Below are positions 45,701 to 47,094 of a DNA stretch of 47,094 bases, in pieces. Every line of letters begins with the position of its first letter. Positions within the stretch are counted from its first letter, which is position 1. Source of the stretch: CAYWNA01 sp964459305 (GTDB lineage: Bacteria; Planctomycetota; Planctomycetia; Pirellulales; Pirellulaceae). Below the pieces are notes generated by a model. The model made no database searches and was not told where the DNA came from. It saw only the letters and a program-made list of their open reading frames with translations. The translations under genes were made by a program, and so were the position numbers. The DNA is taken from contig CAYWNA010000086.1 in NCBI GenBank assembly GCA_964459305.1, forward strand, positions 1 through 47,094, read 5' to 3'.

Positions 45701-45960
45701 GCAATGTCACGCCCCCCCTGGGCTTCCGTCGCCCAGCGATCACCGCCCACGTAGTGGATGCCCAACCCGTGAGACCGTGAGTCAAGTGAGCGGACGCAGG
45801 CCGCGCCCGCGCCGTCGGTCAGTGAGATAAGCGAGCCATTGTGAAACGCGGCGGTGTACGATGTGCCCCGGATCACCAGCGGCTCTTCCGCACCAAGACC
45901 GGATGAGTCGGTAAACAGCGCAATAGACAACAGGAGGCTGAGTTTTCCCATGGTTCCCAT
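42748..45960 (-). CDS. Large exported TIM-barrel glycoside-hydrolase-like protein (DUF6259-type) with C-terminal beta-sandwich repeats
   Basis: The start MGTMGKLSLLLSIALF gives a signal peptide with an AAGGGG site; the longer open frame upstream is not credible. Of 1070 residues, an N-terminal beta domain (about 25-230) leads to a barrel-like region (about 245-560) with PSWRSAGYDRDYP, MLHVNYFGVDP, SLHLDQTLC and LSGEGLNEI, whose Asp and Glu are plausible catalytic acids. This resembles the DUF6259 group related to alpha-galactosidase-type barrels. The C-terminal 300 residues hold two similar units ending SFDWARWLRPRI and SFDWAYWGEPKI, likely carbohydrate-binding sandwiches. It is first in the operon with the oxidoreductase and sulfatase. 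The exact glycan is unknown. Confidence 0.8.
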   Translation of the reverse strand: MGTMGKLSLLLSIALFTDSSGLGAEEPLVIRGTSYTAAFHNGSLISLTDGAGAACVRSLDSRSHGLGIHYVGGDRWATEAQGGRDIASSGTITRRYAGFSDSYDAIAEAAYRKDPASGDLVISQSCTSNEPGVWGVSWSIEKIPLEAAIIVPGRSGVRLAADCPGRRHQFDYPIGWEAQLVIVELPSRGFYVWAEDVKGRYKRLVVERDQDGWRLELATMNQAPFDELKSCQSVDWHLNVYEGDWRVPARRYREWAEANFRPTPIEDQKPGWVKDIRAMVIMGSNLETLDALPDRFDPKQTILYIPSWRSAGYDRDYPVYGEPFDTLRPFVDRAHQLGFRIMLHVNYFGVDPLNAAYKRFEPYQVRSPWGEHEKQWWLWTRATPEIRFAYINPACEAWRDEFTDRMAKLCRDYDIDSLHLDQTLCIFNDHNGLIDGMSMIEGNIALHRQLREALPDVALSGEGLNEITYRYEAFAQRHAWGLNHADATWDRRHLELAHPISSYLLRPYTIINGYLGCAPPTEGQLYAAWNDAYEHWGVIPTLKPSLEQLRSPTGFSRQFFDEARFWQQQRVDIDMESEWPADVFFPFRTADGHRAVRSADGELRCGEKQISRTITGVNRVEAPGVIPGWKAFDRNVLLGLDPSRWYPYIDEPRRHDGFHVSSIPTEMIVSAVACQDDLALIRISSDTNVVADLVDMIDTATGGSRPIDGVPFKAKGAFAAKDGSGFSRASETTLSAHPPYKAEATNPETGAKHQHGTGVACMRYDVRLPDRGQIRFVSDVFIDRGAVGQPNSDGVTFACIARCGRDELRREVHNDSDRPKSLQVDLTAFAGRRVELELTVHPGPKLSPSFDWARWLRPRIERKQHTLGSITVAGTKPWALALGGDGVLPIASVGDAHQVETQLPGAIMLLREMPIALDLPLDLAGQVWRTMLAAGGTHEVVGPRFVNVHPGSAVVGGVERRGLSAHPPNNGQTIGHLPMTLPDEAAVLKAWVGIRDGSSSTGVVFSVNVNGQEVARSRMVPGEWDELSVDLSPWMGSPIVLSLITDSDGPYSFDWAYWGEPKIKSKKQGE

Positions 45961-46847
45961 CCAGAACATCCCCTTGGCCTGGTTCGATTGGCCTCGCGAT
46001 GCAACATGTCGCTGCCCCTTATTGAACAGGAGGCGACGAAGAAAACAAAGATGCTTCAGTTCCGTTTCCTCCGTTCTCTGCTGTTCGACTGGGCTTTGGC
46101 TGATGCCAAGACTACCGCGGCCAACGCGCAGCAAGCTCAGCAGACGGCCGAAAGGGTGCCCCAGGAGGCCGAGGCGGAGGTCGCCAAGGGCCGAATTTAG
46201 AGCTGACTGAGCTCGGTCGACACGGATCGCAGCCGAGAAGACCGCCCCGATCAACGCAAGCTGGCCAACAAGGCTCCAATGCGCCACACATATAAGCACG
46301 CGTCAATGCGTCGGCCGGCTAGGGTAGGCCACTGGCCTTGATCGCCACTTCGCGACCATCGAGCAGGTCTGTGGCCCGCCGCGGTTACACATTTCCCACG
46401 AATTGGCGGGCTGCAAACCTGCCCCACGTCACGCGGTTGCTGGCGCTCCGACCGTGAAACCTCTACCGCCGCGAATGGTACTTTGGCGAACTTTGGATAA
46501 ATCGGCCCCAATATGCTTGAAACAGAAGCGCGGACATGGGATCATAGTAGACGTAAAGTTGTTGGGCGACAGTCGGCGGATGAGACTATATAGTTCGCAC
46601 GTCGGGTGAAATGCGTCGACGGGTGGTCACGTGATTCCAACGTTGGAGTTCGGCCACGTTCAAGTCGACTGCTCGCCGCGAACAGTTGTTCGAACAGAAC
46701 TACACTACCCACCCTGCTTTCCCCGCCGACTGGAAGCCGCCGTTGCGACGCCGTACCCACGCAAGCGAGACTGGATGTTAAACGACTCACGTTCATACCC
46801 TGACCGATAGCTCCTCCTGACTTCCAACTGAATTAAGGCGATTTGCG
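45961..46847. other. Long gene-poor region, possible relic of an Ala-rich protein gene
   Basis: About 890 bp lack a convincing gene. A purine-rich imperfect inverted repeat lies at 46024-46086. At 46096-46200 a plus-strand frame reads ADAKTTAANAQQAQQTAE, then stops; its Ala/Gln coiled-coil style resembles the protein at 46848 and could be a decayed copy. No RNA gene or mobile element was recognised in the rest. Confidence 0.4.
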
Positions 46848-47094
46848 ATGAGAATCAAGACTGTTTTCCCCGTTGTGATTACCCTTGCGATTTCAATTTG
46901 CCTCTCGGCAGCGAAGCCGGCCAACGCTGGGGCGGAGGCAGGCGCGGAGGAGGCCAAGGCGCAGGCCGCCTACGATGCGGCCGAAAATGCGGCCAAGGAG
47001 GCGGCAGCTGCGGTCGGTCCCTTACTGGACACCATGAAGAAGGCCGACGTGGCATACGCCAACGCGAGGAAAGCGGCCAACGCGGCGCGACAGA
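46848..47094 (+). CDS. Exported Ala-rich coiled-coil protein, 5' part only
   Basis: The frame runs off the right edge after 82 residues. It begins MRIKTVFPVVITLAISICL, a signal peptide ending near PANA-GA, so the product is exported. What follows is strongly Ala-rich helical sequence (AEEAKAQAAYDAAENAAK, then ADVAYANARKAANAARQ), which suggests a coiled coil or an antiparallel helical bundle. An AAGGCG-like site lies before the ATG. The family is not recognised, and length and C terminus are unknown. Confidence 0.7.
   Translation, partial: MRIKTVFPVVITLAISICLSAAKPANAGAEAGAEEAKAQAAYDAAENAAKEAAAAVGPLLDTMKKADVAYANARKAANAARQ

Noticed and set aside
45961..46299. N-terminal extension of the barrel hydrolase up to 46299
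   Set aside because: It is antisense to the Ala-rich frame, has no ribosome site and would place the clear signal peptide internally.
46542..46796. Minus-strand 84-codon frame as a gene
   Set aside because: Composition is Arg/Ser/Leu without pattern, no ribosome site and no recognised family.

Overview
The window looks like a chromosomal segment of a planctomycete, most likely of the Pirellulales type. The evidence is gene content: the 3' end of a cysteine-rich YTV-repeat protein, a short secretin-tail protein, a Ser/Thr kinase with zinc-ribbon start and RDD tail, an FHA-GAF-PP2C phosphatase, Tat-exported Gfo/Idh/MocA and sulfatase genes, PQQ-propeller and discoidin/c-heme proteins, and a planctomycete-type ECF sigma factor. 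It is probably a draft or metagenome scaffold, because there is a 100-N gap at 10200-10299. Both end genes are cut off. I found no rRNA, tRNA, CRISPR array, transposase or phage gene.

Layout. 1-5300: YTV protein end, terminator, an inverted repeat plus three tandem 22-bp repeats, a fused Sua5/YrdC + low-molecular-weight phosphatase, a HAD hydrolase, an RsbU-like phosphatase and an RsbV-like STAS protein. 5500-9000: groES-groEL and a zinc-ribbon membrane protein. 9300-17000: secretin-tail protein, gap, RNase Z-like hydrolase, a 1333-residue planctomycete protein of unknown function, a receiver domain without its phospho-acceptor, a lipoprotein and a small basic protein. 17376-24115: glgX, a MurE-like/MurF-like pair with eroded active sites, argG. 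24122-31248: a very large discoidin/propeller/c-heme/SUMF1 fusion that resembles hydrazine synthase alpha in its core, adk, an ECF sigma factor and a four-CBS protein. 31826-39903: LyxK-like sugar kinase, DUF418 membrane protein, PHA-system protein, PQQ propeller, Gly/Asn-rich secreted protein, kinase, orphan hypA. 40007-45960: a tight three-gene operon (TIM-barrel hydrolase, Gfo/Idh/MocA enzyme, sulfatase) that looks like a small sulfated-glycan degradation unit. The window ends in an Ala-rich exported coiled-coil protein.

Genes that plausibly act together are the STAS protein and FHA-PP2C phosphatase (partner switching), GroES-GroEL, the Mur-like pair, and the hydrolase-oxidoreductase-sulfatase operon. 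Much of the rest is single genes in varied orientation, several of them convergent with only 5-19 bp between stops.

The intergenic DNA is rich in short palindromic repeats. Three families occur at least twice here: a 28-bp-arm palindrome (19602 and 31439), a 59-bp element (9080 and 31649), and an element with TCGTTTA ends (4641 and 36769). The most unusual coding observations are the Mur-like pair with systematic loss of catalytic residues, the hydrazine-synthase-like fusion protein, the Asn-for-Asp receiver and the secretin-tail protein. No single locus is an obvious new defence or mobile system.
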